This document shows, one piece after another, positions 36,364 through 47,771 of a stretch of DNA of 64,000 bases. A program made the position numbers and the translations under genes. Within the stretch, counting starts at the first letter, position 1. Each line of letters starts with the position of its first letter. Under the pieces are notes generated by a model. That model searched no databases and was not told the origin of the DNA. It saw nothing but the letters and a program-made list of their open reading frames with translations. The stretch comes from Pholiota molesta (taxonomy: Eukaryota > Basidiomycota > Agaricomycetes > Agaricales > Strophariaceae). Location of the stretch: NCBI GenBank assembly GCA_014925825.1, contig JACGCK010000003.1, positions 806,001 through 870,000 on the forward strand, in the 5' to 3' direction.

Positions 36364-39300
36364 ATGCCTTCAGACGCAATGAAAACCAACGAGGGGACCA
36401 AGGTTGGTTCCAGAGATAGCGATTGAGCCTCTACACGAAGACGCGGCGCTAATGAGTTATTCGGAATGTAGCTCTTTCAGCAAGACATTGTTGCAAAGAT
36501 TTTTGCACCAGAACAATACGGAATCGTATTGGTAAGTTATCTGCTTAGAGCACGAAAATAGCTAATCAGTAATATGCCACCATCCACAGCGGTGTTGGCA
36601 CGATGCCGAAGACGTTCCACCTCCTATAATGCCTTTGGACCCCCTTATGCGCCCTCTTGTATATGGCGAAGTTGGCGTAACATTTCTCTCCAACCAAGGA
36701 GAGCGTCAAATCCTTCACGAATCCGACCTCCGACTCGTAGACCGCACCCTCCAGCCAGGTGATTATTGCAAACGCTCTTTTGATGATATACGGGCTGGCG
36801 TAGTCACCAACATTAGAGTTAAGGGTCGTCTCGTGCATGCTATCAGTGGTGAAAAGGTGGAAGGGTGGCGGACGCTGGAGGATCTAGAAGACAAGGCAGA
36901 TGCAGAGATTGGTGATTATGTTGCGTATGACGATTGGATAGGTCAGGTACGTCGTTATCTGCTTATTGAAGAAACATCTATCTTACTTATCTCTCTCAGA
37001 TTATTGAGGTGTGCTTCTTGATATGATTTGATGTAACGAATAAACTGTAACCAGCAAGGCATTAGGTCTTTGACGAGTCTATCGTTCAGACTTCTTCAGG
37101 CCAGCTCGTGCGGTTGCCTGAACTTGGATCCAGACTTGCAGTAGGAGAGAATGGCCTCGTCAGTCTTTTTTTTTTTTTACCATCACCAGTCATATTGACA
37201 GTATCTGCCAATATAGTACCTGCCTCACGCAAGTGGGGTACAAAATCTATTGGGTGTCCTACAGTCCTCCACTGAAGGCACAGAGACTGTCATCGCCGTT
37301 AAGCACACCATATATGCTGTCGCCTGGCTTGCTTTGAACCAATCGGTGAGCGTTCTCGCCTCATGAATACCTTCTCTCGTACCTTTTTAATTTGCTGTCG
37401 CTGATACCATTTCTAATAGCTTGATCCCAATATCGCTGAAGATAAACAACGTCCCAAGCGCTTTTGGCATGGGAAGGACCTGGCTGATCTTACATTGATT
37501 CGTGGCCGTTCTGATCTAGAAATGCGCGTTGGTGATCGTGTCCACCTCAAAGATTCAACCGGCCTTCCCTACACAGAACACGGCAAACCAGAGGACCCCA
37601 CAGGAGTACTTCGAGTGCAAACTTTCCTAGTTACGGAGACTGTCACGGAACTGGATGTGTTGTGGCAAGACGGAACTCGGGAGTCAGTAAAGGCTACCTC
37701 AGTCATTCCGTACTTGAATCCGGATGAGTATGATTGTTGGTTCGTACCTAAGGCGCCCTATTTCTCGCTGTACTTATAACCTCATTGTTTTCTAGGCCTG
37801 GAGATCACGTCGTGTGGAAAAATGAGGAGGGGGTATCCCCGGCAATAGTGCAATCCGTCAACGCCACAGACAGGACTGCATTGATACTTCTGCCGGATAC
37901 AGGAACCATCGAGCTGGCTCCATTGCTAGAACTTGACCCACACGGAAACCATGAGAATGATGCCAATACTGTGCACAATTACGATGGTTTCGGAGTGCGT
38001 CGAGGGGATTTCGTCTTCATACACAAACCTGGAACTAGCAATGGTTTGGAGCGGCCCAAAGTTCCTCGGATTGGTGAGATAGAAGCTTGGGTTCGGGAGA
38101 ATTCTTTAGATGGAATGGGTTTAACGGGCTGGAGGAAGGAAATGCATCACATTGGATACAATGTTGCTGCGGACTCGCCCGCAGCGCAGCTAATCAAGAG
38201 GCCGGTGAATGGTGATGGCAAACTATCCTGGTGTGGTGAAGTTACTGGGGTATGTCCCATCTGATACGGTATCCAATTCATAGGCTAATGTTTTCATTCC
38301 TTCGAATCAGGTAAATTTGGATGGAACTGTAGAAGTTACCCATCCTGATTGGACAGTCGAAACATATGATCTGCGACGCCTAACTCGACTCTATGACGGT
38401 ATTGAACAGTTGGAAGATGACCAATGGGACGCCGGATCCGAGGGCTACCATTCGTACGACGATGATGACGACTCGGAGCAACAATGGGCGATGGATCAAG
38501 ATGGTGTTTGGCGCCCTGCGCAACCTAGTGAAGAGTGGGAGGATGTTTCTTCTACTCATGACGACCATGACGATGATATGCATGTCGACGAACAAGAAAT
38601 AATGGAGGTCGATCACGCGCTTTGGGAATCCGAAGACACAGAGCCCGAGGTCCACCTAATCCGACCTGAAATAAACCAGGATGAAATGGGCGTCGAAGAG
38701 ACTGGTTCTGCAACCGAACCTTCTCAACTTACAATCGCTTCTACAACTCTCGGTTTTGAAGAAAATGATTTCAGCGACAGTGTCAATGGAGTCGATTCGA
38801 GATACTGTCTTCTGCGCCCGTGGACCATGCCTTCTATTCATCTTCTCCTGCACAGCCGTCCAAAGCGTTTTTGGGGCGTCTTAACAAGGAATATCGGCAC
38901 TCAAGAGTAGTTTGCCTGGTAGGTTACTACTGCTTGTCGATACTATTTTATTTCTGATTGCGGTTTGATTTTAGACTCTATCATTGTCCGCGCATATGAA
39001 GACCGGACAGACCTCCTTCGTTCTCTCATCATCGGGCCCGAGAATACCCCGTATCAAGACGCTCCTTTCGTAATCGATTGGATGCTAGATTCCAACTTTC
39101 CATATAGTCCTCCCATCGCTCATTTCCTGAGCTGGACAATGGTAATGGCCGAGGTACATTTCTTTCGCATTGATTTTGATAAATCGAAGATACTCACTTT
39201 TCCTTCAGTCAATCCGTAGGTCGCCCAGAGATATTTGCACAGGGACATTGAAATAACGCCTTATTTTTCACTGACAGTAATCTATACGAGGAAGGTAAAG

Positions 39301-39895
39301 TCTGCCTATCAATCCTGGGGACATGGTCTGGGGAAAAGTCAGAGTCTGGAGTGCCGCTCGATCGTCTTTACTCCAGGCATTCGTATCAATTCAAGGTCTA
39401 GTATTGGTGAAGGAGCCGTATGTCTTTCTTTTCAAATCCTCCACCATCTGAATCTGATGTTCTTTACTCAGATGGTTTTGTGAACCTGCATATGATAAAT
39501 AAGAGGTACCGAAGAAGGCACCGTTAACAGGTCTGTCCATGCCATTCCTTTGAAGAAAACATCTGCCGACGGTTTCTTTCCAGTCGACTGTACAGCGAAA
39601 AGGCCTATGTCCTTTCTCGCGGATTCGTTCGCCGTGCTCTCGAAATTCCCTTGGAGGATTGCAGTCCGAAATAAATTACCTGTATTATACGAAACACCGC
39701 CTGCAGAAAGTCATCAGCGACGCAGAGAACCTTGTAGAAAAGAGCAGAACTCACCCGGAAATATCTGCTGACGAACAAGACCTTGCCGTGCCGAGATTGA
39801 CAGCTGGAGGGATCATTGCTCTGGAACGGACTTTGAACAAATTACGATCACTGCTTCAGAATCCACCTAACATTGTGATACCATCGTCCCCCTAA
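36364..39895 (+). CDS. UBE2O: UBE2O-like ubiquitin-conjugating E2/E3 hybrid enzyme
   Basis: Large E2 ubiquitin-conjugating enzyme with long N-terminal substrate-binding regions. The N-terminal 700 or so residues hold several beta-rich, SH3/Tudor-like conserved blocks, for example IGDYVAYDDWIGQ, VGDRVHLKD and PGDHVVWKNEEGVSPAIVQ. An acidic linker follows (DDDDDSEQQ). The C-terminal UBC domain reads IIGPENTPYQDAPFVIDW, PYSPPIAHF and NPNLYEEGKVCLSILGTW, with the active-site cysteine in KVCLS. The first 2.3 kb reads cleanly. The last 1.1 kb needs six single-base additions (near 38785, 38896, 39138, 39347, 39500 and 39653), each in a run of identical bases. The ATG at 36364 starts the first exon (MPSDAMKTNEGTK). 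It converges on the Kre6-like gene. Confidence 0.88.
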
Positions 39896-40158
39896 TTTTA
39901 CTTGATGCCCCTTTTTTCAGCTGATCCAGATTAGAGGTCAACCTAGTACTCACTCTGATGTGAAGGGAACCAAAAAAAAAATATGAATTATCAAATCCAG
40001 TTTGACTATCTAATTCTACATTAAAGATTGTCCTCTGTCAAGGAGAATAAATATGATGGCTTGTAGTTTTACGAAAGATTGGTATAGGGAGGGTGTATTG
40101 CTACACACGACTCCCAAAAAAGTCCAAGATTGAAATACACGCAACGGAAGGGAAGTGG

Positions 40159-42693
40159 TTAGCATTGTCCCAGGAAGCTATTCTTCGGGAACGGTTGCTG
40201 GAAGTCGTTGACCCAGGTCGTAAGATTGGGATTCGTATACGCCTCGATGTACCTATTGCAAACCCCACAGGTCAGTTATAAAGAACTTGAACCGCAAAAT
40301 GAGACAAATATTGCCAAGACACGCACTGCTCAATGTATGCTTCAGTTGGGAAATCCTTTGGATCGCATCCAACGTTGATATCACTTGGATTCTGGTACAC
40401 GCGAATCCAGTCCACACGCATCGTGGTGGGGAAGGTAAGATGCTCAAAGTCGATTACACCGAAGTTCTCCGACATGCCCAAATTCATAATTAAATACTGA
40501 AAGGGAGGGTGCAAGTGAGATATGTATTCCCAGGATAAGGATTAATAGGGCGATTGACATACCAATGGCTCCTGAGGAATAGGCCGCGCTGATATCTCGA
40601 CTCGTGTATCTGCAGCGAGCCCCGAACCCTTGATGTTCCATGAAGGAGTCCCAGATGAAATCCATGTGATATACGCATTATCGAATCCTAGAAGAAATCT
40701 CGTCTACTCAGCCGCAAATGCAGAACAAGAAGTAGGCAAACCTGGATTATATTCAAAGCCATAGATGTCTGAACACCCTCCTGTCAGCTCATAACATTGC
40801 TGATCTACACATTTCTTTGTCAGATGGAGTGCCTGAATGGGAAGAGCTTGTTCATACTAGTGTCACTGACAACAGATGTTGCCTGCTGGAAGACGCCTCC
40901 CACGTATGGGTTTAATTTCGATCCCGATGAATTGAAGATAGTAAAAGTATCGCTAGTATTGAACCATTCGTATTGGGCATTAAATGGCTAACAAAAAATC
41001 ACCGCATTAGTCAATTTGTGTGGCGGACTGTGCCTGAAAGGCGAACTTACAGCCCATTGTGCCGACTGCGAGACTTGGCCAATGAGAGGTTCACCGGAAA
41101 CCTACGAGATATCAGGAGTCGTACTCTTTTGTTTTCAGAGATATCTTACCTGGGCTTCAAGAATATCAATTTCCGGGGCCGCCCGGCCAACAAAGGTTCC
41201 ATCAGAGTGCATCGGACCAGGATGAGATTCGCCTTTGCAGGTGCACCGCGACAGTTTCTGGCCCGGCAGAAACGACAATGCACCGCCATAGGTGGGATCT
41301 CCATCGATCATCGCAGCCTGTGGCTGACCGTTCAATGTTTGATTGGGAGCAGTGCCGACATCGCATGCGTCATATGTGAAGGGCCACTGGAATTGATACG
41401 TCAATAATCACCGAAGTGTTGAGATTGAATAGCATCCTACCATCCCTTCCAAACTGGCTCCATATCCAGCTCGTCCTAGAAATAGTGTGTATGAGTACTG
41501 AAAATAAATGTGGCAAAGGAAAGCGTACCAAGGTTTCCCATCGTCCAAACGGCCGGCCAGAGACCAACAACGTTGTTAATTCCTGGCAAAACCACGGATG
41601 TTTGTACCAGCCCGCCAGTGAAGCAGAATTTGTTCCAAGTCGACACCATGCCACCTTGGTAATTCAAACCATGGGTCGCTTTCTGAGAAAGCGTAATCTG
41701 CAAATAGCCATTTTTAGTGGTGACGGCTTCTGGATCATACCACTCCAAATTGTTTGTCTGCATAGCGCCGTCAGTGGGATAACGTCATGGATAGACATCC
41801 TACGCACAGCCCAATAATGCAGGTCAACTGCCTCCCAATAAGGATCGTCACCGGGATAGAATGTGCGCCCATCGACATTGAATTCGTCACTGAACACTAG
41901 TTGTAGCTCCTGATTTGGATCGACATAAGATTTCGTCGTCAACGCATCATTCGGTGTATCCTTGTCGATCAGACCCCAATTTCCGCTTATCATAGGAACC
42001 TGTAGGCGCAATGCGGATTTAGTCAGATTTACGAAATGACGACATAGTACACACCTGTCCGCTTGCATTGATACCTCCGATGTTAAAGCCGCCCAATTTG
42101 GATTGAGTCTTGGAAGTGAAATAAGTAATCAAAGGATACCCAGCGCTGGTATACTTGTTAATATTGTTAAGATGTTGACGAAATTAAGGGTAGGCCCACA
42201 ATAGAGTAAGTAGTCCCACACATAGGATGGCTAAGCACCCCACATTTGTTACGCCTCGGAATGAGAAAATAGTCATTCTGGGGAGTTTGTTACGCTCCCG
42301 GCCGGGGCCTGGATTATGTAGGTAGTCATCTGGTTCTTGGAAATCAGGCGAGAGATTTGAACCCCAGGCGGTTGGGTCGGGAGAGAGGGAGAACTAGATG
42401 GCAAAAGATGAGCCCGAATAGTTAGGGTCTTTGATTTGAGACGTACTTTGTCGGATATCGAAGGCGCGACAGACTGACTGGGACTGATATCATAAGGGAC
42501 CTAATTGAGGCGCCTTAGTGGGATGTAGACACGAAAAATAAAATTGGCGCACTAGAGAAGCACTGGCCGTGCTGGACTCGCGTTGTGAGTTTCTGGCATT
42601 GAAGCTGGCTGGGTTGAGAAGATTTGTGGAGGACGTCGAGTCGCTTGCGCGGTTGATGTAGCGGCGCGGTGCATTGGGACCAAAGAAAGCCAT
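40159..42693 (-). CDS. KRE6: Kre6/Skn1-type beta-glucan synthesis-associated protein (GH16)
   Basis: Type II membrane protein needed for cell-wall beta-1,6-glucan. The short Ser/Asn-rich cytosolic N-terminus (MAFFGPNAPRRYINRAS) leads to FSLSPDPTAWG and PDDYLHNP, then one membrane segment near NVGCLAILCVGLLTLF. The lumenal GH16-like domain contains VFSDEFNVDGRTFYPGDDPY, GLWPAVWTMGNLGRAGYGA, the catalytic-type motif EIDILE, and ITWISSGTPSWNIKGSGLAA. The C-terminus ends PFPKNSFLGQC. About a dozen GT-AG introns join in frame. One base seems missing at the plus-strand GGG at 40839-40841; adding one joins KLFPIQALHL to CVDQQCYELTGG. The N- and C-terminal landmarks match the family well. Confidence 0.92.
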
Positions 42694-42881
42694 GGGAGAA
42701 GACAAGAAGGGAGTTGCAATGCCTGCACAACCACCGGGCGAGGAAACTTTCGCACTCCCGCTTACATCAGCTGCTGTGCAGAGGTTGGAGCATCAGTGGA
42801 GTAGGAGGCCACCCCATTTCCACCGCTCACTTATGGATTATGGATTGCTATGGGTCCACCCATGCTACGATCCCAATTTGA

Positions 42882-43939
42882 TTACATCTCGCCTATTGAT
42901 GTAACCGAAAATATACCAGGCCCTGACACTTCGCGTTCTAGCCGAGACACTCCCACACTCCCATCACCCTCATCCACAAGCGCCCGCGCTTCCTTCAGGC
43001 GCTGCAGCACTTCCTGTCCGGCCCCTTCAACGTCCTCTGCATCGATCCCATCCAGCATCGATTTCTTCATCGCTTCATATTTCTCCCGCGCGGCGTCCAT
43101 CTCCAACGACTCCTCGTTGCTAGGCTGCTGCTCCGAGATCCAGTCGTCCAGGTCTTCCAGTGCTATTCTCGCTTTTTTCCCTTTTTCGCGTCGCGCAGGA
43201 CGGCCTTTTCTTTTCTGCGCCTCGCTGAACACCATTCCATCGTCTGCATAGATCTCTCTAGGTAATTCACGTGGGTTCATAGGCCCCAGCTCGCTTTTTG
43301 GGAGTATCAGGAAGACAAGATCCTTTTGGAATCGCGATAGTATGTATCGAACATGCGGCTGCAAAGGCGCAAAGTTTGGGCTTGTCAACGAATCCGCTAG
43401 ATCGGCCAGTGACGCATAGTGATCTGGAAATAATTTATATTCAGCACACCTCTACTACAGGATGTGCAAGACGTGCCGCAAGGGATAGGTATATTCGTTA
43501 TACAATGCAACGGCGGTGCCGAGTCTTTTATTTGCGTATAGAAGAAAAGATAGGTCGCAAATAGAGATACAGCGCGAGTAATGGAGCTTCCGTTTTCACG
43601 GTTCTCTCTGCGAAACATTTACGTCAATTGGCGTCTGCAATGTCAATGAATGGACATACCAAGAAACAGACGCGTAGTAACCTCAAGGAATGTGTGGCGA
43701 GACCTACTGTCGAAAACCCTAAACTGAAGCAAATTCCATCCCATATCTGACCAGACGGTCTTGAATAGTGCGAATGGCTGTGTCACGCCAGGCTGATTGT
43801 ACGCTTCATGGTAGCGCAGTACAAGCGTGGAGATGTCGTCCCGAAGAGCTTTCACATACACAGAGGACGTGAAGTAATTTGGCTGCAGGACGAGATCGCC
43901 GCGACTCGTTGACGATGCAGGCGCTGCATGGATGGACAT
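42882..43939 (-). CDS. snRNA-activating complex subunit, SNAP43/SNAPC1-like
   Basis: Likely subunit of the complex that recruits RNA polymerase II/III to snRNA promoters. The N-terminal half resembles the SNAP43 domain: ALRDDISTLVLRYHEAY, FALFKTVWSDMGWNLLQF, TRLFLERTVKTEAP, then RAVSLFATYLFFYTQIKDS, then HYASLADLADSL and VRYILSRFQKDLVFLILP. The C-terminal half is charged and helical (EKYEAMKKSMLDGIDAEDVE). The ATG at 43939 was chosen (MSIHAAPASS); in-frame Mets at 43996 and 44056 are possible. One base is missing near 43583-43584 (plus-strand GG). The last intron, about 43408-43442, would be only 35 nt, so that border is uncertain. The assignment rests on remembered family patterns. Confidence 0.7.
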
Positions 43940-44112
43940 GACGATGTTGCTGAGCGGAGATTCCTGATTCGCCGCAGACACGTGGGAGATCAACATTATT
44001 GTTGTTTGCCCCAGTGAGTGCGCCAAACAACTGCTTCGCGCGTCCCGAAAAGGCATCTATAACTCAATCCGTTCCTCCAACCTCCACCCTCCAAGCCTCG
44101 GACACGGGCCCC

Positions 44113-45932
44113 ATGCCACCCCTGTTCAGACGCCACAGCAACATTCGGTGCTTTTTCTGCCAGTCGCACGTCCCATTCCCTTCCAACATCCGAAATTTCA
44201 AGTGCACTGCGTGCAGCTGCTGGAACAGGTACGATGAGAGTGGTGAGATTATATCCGATGAGCCGGCTATGCATGAGGAGCATCTCAACTCGAGATCGTT
44301 CGCCAAACGCGGTATGTTATGCATTGGGCGTCTGAATTCCAAAATTTACCGTGCTACTAGGCTCTCCTAGCAAGGACCGCCTACCGACCATGTACGGCCC
44401 CGGCCCATTCTGCCATTCGTGCCAAACGAATCAGATGCTCTTAATAAACCTCCTCTCAAACTATCTTCCTGATGTCTCAGTAAGCCTTCTCCCGCATGCT
44501 AATTTTACTTGACTCACAGATGCGCTAGAGTCCTGAATACCAGTCCCGGGTGGAGATGCTTCCTGCTTACCGAGATTCCCTGCACACACGATATCCACCC
44601 GTGTGCGAATCATGTCTGCCACAAGTCGAAGAGGAAATGCGACAGAAGGAGCAGATGGCCCGCGCTAAGGCTCTTGGAGGTTGGCTCAGTAAAGGCAAGG
44701 AACGCCGGCAGCGACGAGTGTCGGGCCCACTGTCGAGAAGGAGAGGATATCATCGAAGGAGGTGTATTGGTGGAGAGTTAGAGGATGTCTTTTTGCGGCC
44801 TCTTATGCTATATCAATAGCAAGCAGCTTGGCTGGTGAGTACTTTCTCTGTTGTCAGATTTGTGTCCTCACATTATCTCATGCACTTTTCCCAGCTGTGT
44901 ACGGTTATTACCCCTTCGGCTGGTCTTCGTTCCTCCATCCAATTTTACCTGCCATAGTGGCAATATCGCTTCTGTGGACAGTCTGGGACCCAACATACCT
45001 CTCATTTCGAAAAGCTGAGATTCAAGGCCGCGATGTTCGAATACATGGCAAACGTACTTATAATGTTGGTTTCTTGCAAGTGCACGTCAACGCTTTGCTT
45101 ATGCTTTTTATTTCTTTATTTCTACAGATGGTTCAAATACTAACTTGGTCGACCCGGATATTTTCTTCTATTATACTCTGTGTTCGCTGGTTTCGACCTG
45201 ATTTGAATATCCTGCAACTGGACGGGCCTCGGACAATCTACCTTCTCACTATTTTCAGTGTCGAAATTATCGTCAGTCCTTCACATCAACCTGCTTTGTC
45301 ATTTCACTGACCCATGTGTAGACTATTGCTGTATCTTGCTTTGTACTACGCATCCAACAACCCCCCGCCATTCGCCTCGTCGACACTCACTCCCACAAGT
45401 TCGACAAGTCCCGCTCTGGCACCCCTCTCCCAGATACCCGATCGACTACTCCAAAACCTCCACCTCCATTATTCTCCGAGCACGATGCGCTACTGTCATT
45501 ATCTTTTCATCTAAACCAGTGATATCCCGTGTTAACCATGTCTTCGGCTTGCCTTCCATGCAAGCCGCGCCAATGCAAACACCTCAGAAACCAGAAATCA
45601 ATGAAGACGAAATGGACTGGACACCCACGAACCCCGAAAATGGTTCTTCGTTCACAAAGAAAACTACAGCATTAGAAGATGATAGCTGGCTACGCCCGCA
45701 ACGATTCTTCGCCCCCGAAAAACCTACAGGACTGGAAGGATTATTTGAAAGCACACGTATACAGGACGAGCCAATGCCCTATCAACAACCGGACGGCGCG
45801 GGTACTAAGACGAGCGGGTTAAGCAAGCACTTATGGAAGTGGGGGCCTTTGTATACGTTGTTTATTGCACTTGTAGCAGCTAGTGTAACGTATACCTTGA
45901 AATGGGCAGGCCTGATGCAATGGGCATTCTAA
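44113..45932 (+). CDS. IMA1: Inner nuclear membrane protein Ima1 (NET5/Samp1 family)
   Basis: Nuclear-envelope protein that links heterochromatin or the LINC complex to the inner nuclear membrane. The N-terminal zinc-ribbon-like domain has paired cysteines (RCFFCQSH, CTACSCWNRYDESGEI), followed by the highly conserved SDEPAMHEEHLNSRSFAKR, KDRLPTMYGPGPFCHSCQTNQ and YPPVCESCLPQVEEE. The rest holds four or five hydrophobic membrane segments, ending with LYTLFIALVAASVTYTLKWA. Two single bases appear to be missing, at 44731 (T run) and in the TTTT at 45504-45507; restoring them links the N-terminal domain to the first membrane segment and the tail. The ATG at 44113 is the first in frame. It is divergent from the SNAPc gene. 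Confidence 0.93.
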
Positions 45933-46364
45933 CGTCAAAAGATTCTAGCCAAATAAAAATATGTGTGAAGAAATCGAAGGCGAGAGAGTATTGTCCATGC
46001 TAATCGTGATACGTGTGCGAAATGAATCAAGTGAGACGACACCTCTTGCTCCCAATCTACTTGACAGATCAAACACAGAGCAAGGTAGAGATAAGGGTGC
46101 AGAGGTCGTAAGAAAGATGGAAATAGAAAATAAACAGCCCGGGTATATTGTATTGCGATTAATGGACTTAGGTTGATCGCGAAATAGAAGGGTAGTTTAT
46201 TCATTGAGAAAAAGATATGCCGTAAAAATTGCGAACAATCCAGCGGCGTAGTAAGAAGCAAAACGAGAGAGATGTGCAAAGGAGTGCCGGTCTGCCCCGG
46301 ATGCAAAGTGCATTCAGGCAGAACCGTGGAAGGATCGTATCGTCATCTGAACTTTGTGCTAGAA
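45933..46364. other. Convergent intergenic region
   Basis: About 430 bases between the Ima1 and Mid2-like genes, presumably 3' untranslated sequence. Nothing else is recognised. Confidence 0.4.
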
Positions 46365-47423
46365 TCAATACCTGGGGGCGCCACCGTTGTAGTCGTAGGC
46401 ATCACGGGCTCCAAAGCCCTGATGGTGCAAAGGAACTCCATTGTCGAATCCACGGTTGAAGCTTGGGCCGCGAGTGAGGTGCTCCTGCATAGGAGGCAGA
46501 GGGCTGGGACCGCGCGCAAGATCAGCGTATCCACCAACGGTGCTGGCGCCTGCCGTGAAGTCATGGTCGAGGGGATCATGAGCGCGGCTACCAGCGCCAG
46601 ACTGAGAGTGGCCAGATCCAGAGCGGAAGGACGATGCGCGGGAGTTGGCACGGCGATGCGCGGGAATGCCACTGTCGTCGTCGGTGGGTTGTTGCCAGTC
46701 GATGGGCTGGAGACGCTGGTCGAACTTCTTGGAGCTCGCGAGCTTCCACTTGCGGAAAACGGTCCAGAGGATGGCGATGCCGCCCAAGGAGGCAGCAACT
46801 GCGATGAGGATCGTCGCAGTCGCGCTTTTGTCTTCATTGGTGGTCGCGGCGGCGGCGGATAGAGGCGCAGACGCTGTGTTGGAGGCTTGATCGACCGATG
46901 CAGTGCGAGTGATCGTGGGCACTATGGTGCTGGTAGAAGGGACTGGGGCATCCGTAAGGTTAAGGACTGGGGTGGCCTCGGCAGGGGGTGCTGAGGACGT
47001 GGACGTGGTGCTGGTCGAAGTCGAGGTGGTCGAGGTACTGGAGGTAGTTGACGTAGATGTTGAGGTCGTCGATGTGTCTGTGGTTGTGCTAGTAGCCTGG
47101 GTAGAATGAGGCATTAGGTTTGATCACAGTAAAAGGCGGCACTTGCTTACGGTAGAGGTACCAGAGCTCGTTGTGGAGGAACTAGAGACACTCGTAGAGG
47201 TGGTAGTACTAGAAGTGCTGGTGGGCGTGGGTTCCAAGATAGGAATGATGCCTGCACCGACAACCGGTGATGGGACGCTCTCCTGAGGGAGGGGCGAACG
47301 CTTTTTCATGAGACGCTTGTGGTCGCGATGGAGGAGGGCATCGTGGGCCTCGACGGAGGTGGCAATAAGGAGAGACAGATAGACAAAGAGAGGGACGATA
47401 AGCCTGCGGGAGGAGGACAACAT
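46365..47423 (-). CDS. Mid2-like single-pass cell-surface protein
   Basis: Two exons split by a 54-nt intron near 47115-47150 encode about 334 residues. A clear signal peptide (RLIVPLFVYLSLLIATSVEA) is followed by a dibasic site (KKRS), a long Ser/Thr-only mucin-like region (repeated TSTS/TTST), one membrane segment (ATILIAVAASLGGIAILW), a basic stop-transfer (RKWK) and a cytosolic tail with Ser/Arg and Gly/Pro-rich sequence. This is the layout of Mid2/Wsc cell-wall stress sensors: an O-glycosylated stalk outside and a short tail inside. No cysteine-rich WSC domain is present, so the call is by layout rather than sequence identity. Confidence 0.75.
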
Positions 47424-47771
47424 GGTGGTTGGTTGGAGAGCTGCGGGGGCGGTGGGGCTGGAGAAGAGGGTGAGGGCAGGCTGGGCTGGCCGGGGGCAGA
47501 CTCACTATAGCAGCGGATGGTCGCGACACCGTCAAGGAGTCGTGCTACGTCGTGGTGAAAGGAGGGACTGAGGAGGACTGAGCACGAGCGGTGGGTTTAA
47601 ACTTCTGCCAGTTGCGCATGGTAACCAGTCCAAACAACACCACACTTATATACTTCATCCCCCGTATCATTCATGTCAAATCATGTACAAATGTCCATTC
47701 AAGTCCGAGCCAAGAGCACTACAGTCTACAAGGCGTATGTCCGTCGTATATACCAAGTATTAAATAGGGTA
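47424..47771 (-). promoter_or_regulatory. Promoter region of the Mid2-like gene, with TATA box
   Basis: GTATATAAG reads on the minus strand at 47653-47645, about 220 bases before the ATG at 47423. The same interval holds the 3' flank of the heparinase-like gene. Confidence 0.35.

Noticed and set aside
18607..39654. Programmed ribosomal frameshifting or insertional RNA editing at the frame breaks
   Set aside because: Sites share no slippery motif or structure and occur in unrelated genes; sequencing error explains them more simply.
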